NCBI GenBank assembly: GCA_910586455.1
Contig: CAJUHX010000027.1
Span: forward strand, 9,221 to 25,360
Source: an uncultured Muribaculaceae bacterium
GTDB lineage: Bacteria > Bacteroidota > Bacteroidia > Bacteroidales > Muribaculaceae
Direction of reading: 5' to 3'
Length of the DNA stretch: 16,140 nucleotides
Both the position numbers and the translations under genes were made by a program. Positions 15,822-16,140 of this stretch are shown here, in pieces (positions within the stretch are counted from its first letter, which is position 1; every line of letters starts with the position of its first letter). The notes under the pieces were generated by a model. It saw only the letters and a list, made by a program, of their open reading frames with translations. It made no database searches and was not told where the DNA came from.

Positions 15822-15860
15822 TTATTACATCAGCACATCAATTTCCTCGATAGCGAGGCT

Positions 15861-15941
15861 CTACCAATGCAGTCGTTCCGGAAGGGCTATCATCTCATCG
15901 TCAAATCTCTGGCGAATAACTCTGGCCGGATTACCGATGCA
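15861..15941 (-). pseudogene. C-terminal remnant of a CatB/Vat-like antibiotic acetyltransferase
   Basis: On the minus strand 15941-15861 encodes CIGNPARVIRQRFDDEMIAL, then PERLHW and a stop. This closely resembles the C-terminal end of hexapeptide-repeat xenobiotic acetyltransferases (GNPAKxIRxRFxxExIxxLLxLxW). A stop codon precedes it, and LITKEL in a neighbouring frame just upstream (about 15952-15969) resembles the family's VVTKDV, so at least one frameshift is present. The remaining roughly 180 residues are absent. It is a decayed gene, not expressed as an enzyme. A -7 element at 16076-16083 on the same strand may be its old promoter. Assignment rests on one short motif. Confidence 0.62.
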
Positions 15942-15991
15942 CTAACCATAACTCCTTAGTAATGAGTCTCAGTTTGCTATAAAATACAAAG

Positions 15992-16034
15992 GCCGGTTGC
16001 ATTTACGAAATCGAGGCTTCGCAGCCGCTTTTTT
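15992..16034 (+). terminator. Possible rho-independent terminator
   Basis: GC-C-GGTTGC (15992-16000) pairs with GCAGCCGC (16021-16028): 8 bp with one bulged C and a 20-nt loop, followed by TTTTTT (16029-16034). It could end transcripts from the GNAT gene, 170 nt upstream. Between 15822 and here I see only the acetyltransferase remnant and a small CCTCG-ATAG-CGAGG hairpin (15845-15858). Confidence 0.45.
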
Positions 16035-16075
16035 CTGCAAGTTCCGGACTGTTTTGGGCTTGTGCTTTGCAAGTG

Positions 16076-16083
16076 CAAATATA
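16076..16083 (-). promoter_or_regulatory. Minus-strand -7 element near the window end
   Basis: The minus strand reads TATATTTG, a full TAnnTTTG match in AT-rich sequence. No TTTG is seen at the -33 position. It points towards the acetyltransferase remnant. No gene is recognisable in 16035-16140. Confidence 0.38.
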
Positions 16084-16140
16084 CTAAAAATCGGCGAATT
16101 AGAACCTTAAAATACGAGAATTCTATTTCGAGTAACTCAC

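Overview
The window reads as chromosome of a gut-type Bacteroidota, probably a Bacteroidales member close to Muribaculaceae. Evidence: promoters of the TTTG-N19/20-TAnnTTTG type, no recognisable Shine-Dalgarno sites, exported proteins with C-terminal sorting-like tails and a DUF1566-like domain, a lipoprotein GH3 glucosidase and a CotH protein. The lineage is inferred from style, not from a marker gene.

Layout. Positions 1-2255 (minus strand) hold a run of three exported-protein genes behind one promoter near 2502-2532 with a leader of about 240 nt: a small protein (1749-2255), a 545-residue Ig-like/DUF1566-like protein (115-1752, ATGA overlap) and the start of a third (1-83). Then follow a GH3 beta-glucosidase lipoprotein (2738-5074) with a strong terminator hairpin, a discoidin-CotH protein broken by a single-base frameshift near 6540 (5241-7176), and a YccF-family membrane protein (7210-7581).

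Positions 7692-15190 are the most interesting part: an RNA-repair and ribosome-rescue island. It contains a first RtcB RNA ligase (7692-8951), a WYL-domain regulator (9022-10044), a flavin-reductase/rubredoxin/rubrerythrin/rubredoxin fusion (10174-11346), an AAA+ ATPase with a winged-helix-like N-terminus (11624-13321), and an rtcB-prfH pair (13389-15190). The three transcription units other than the regulator and the rubrerythrin fusion each carry the same palindrome, TGCGCAA-N5-TTGCGCA (one arm base differs at the ATPase gene). Its centre lies exactly 19 bp before the -7 element, in place of the usual -33 TTTG box. A different palindrome (CTGTATC-N7-GATACAG) sits with the same geometry at a second promoter of the ATPase gene. 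This looks like an activator-controlled regulon. The WYL protein is the first candidate for the activator and the wHTH-AAA protein the second. The expected job is to sense cleaved RNA or damaged ribosomes, release stalled ribosomes with PrfH, and reseal the RNA with RtcB.

Positions 15191-16140 hold a GNAT acetyltransferase gene with its own promoter. After it comes a gene-poor end with the decayed C-terminus of a CatB/Vat-like antibiotic acetyltransferase on the minus strand, a terminator-like hairpin and a minus-strand promoter element.
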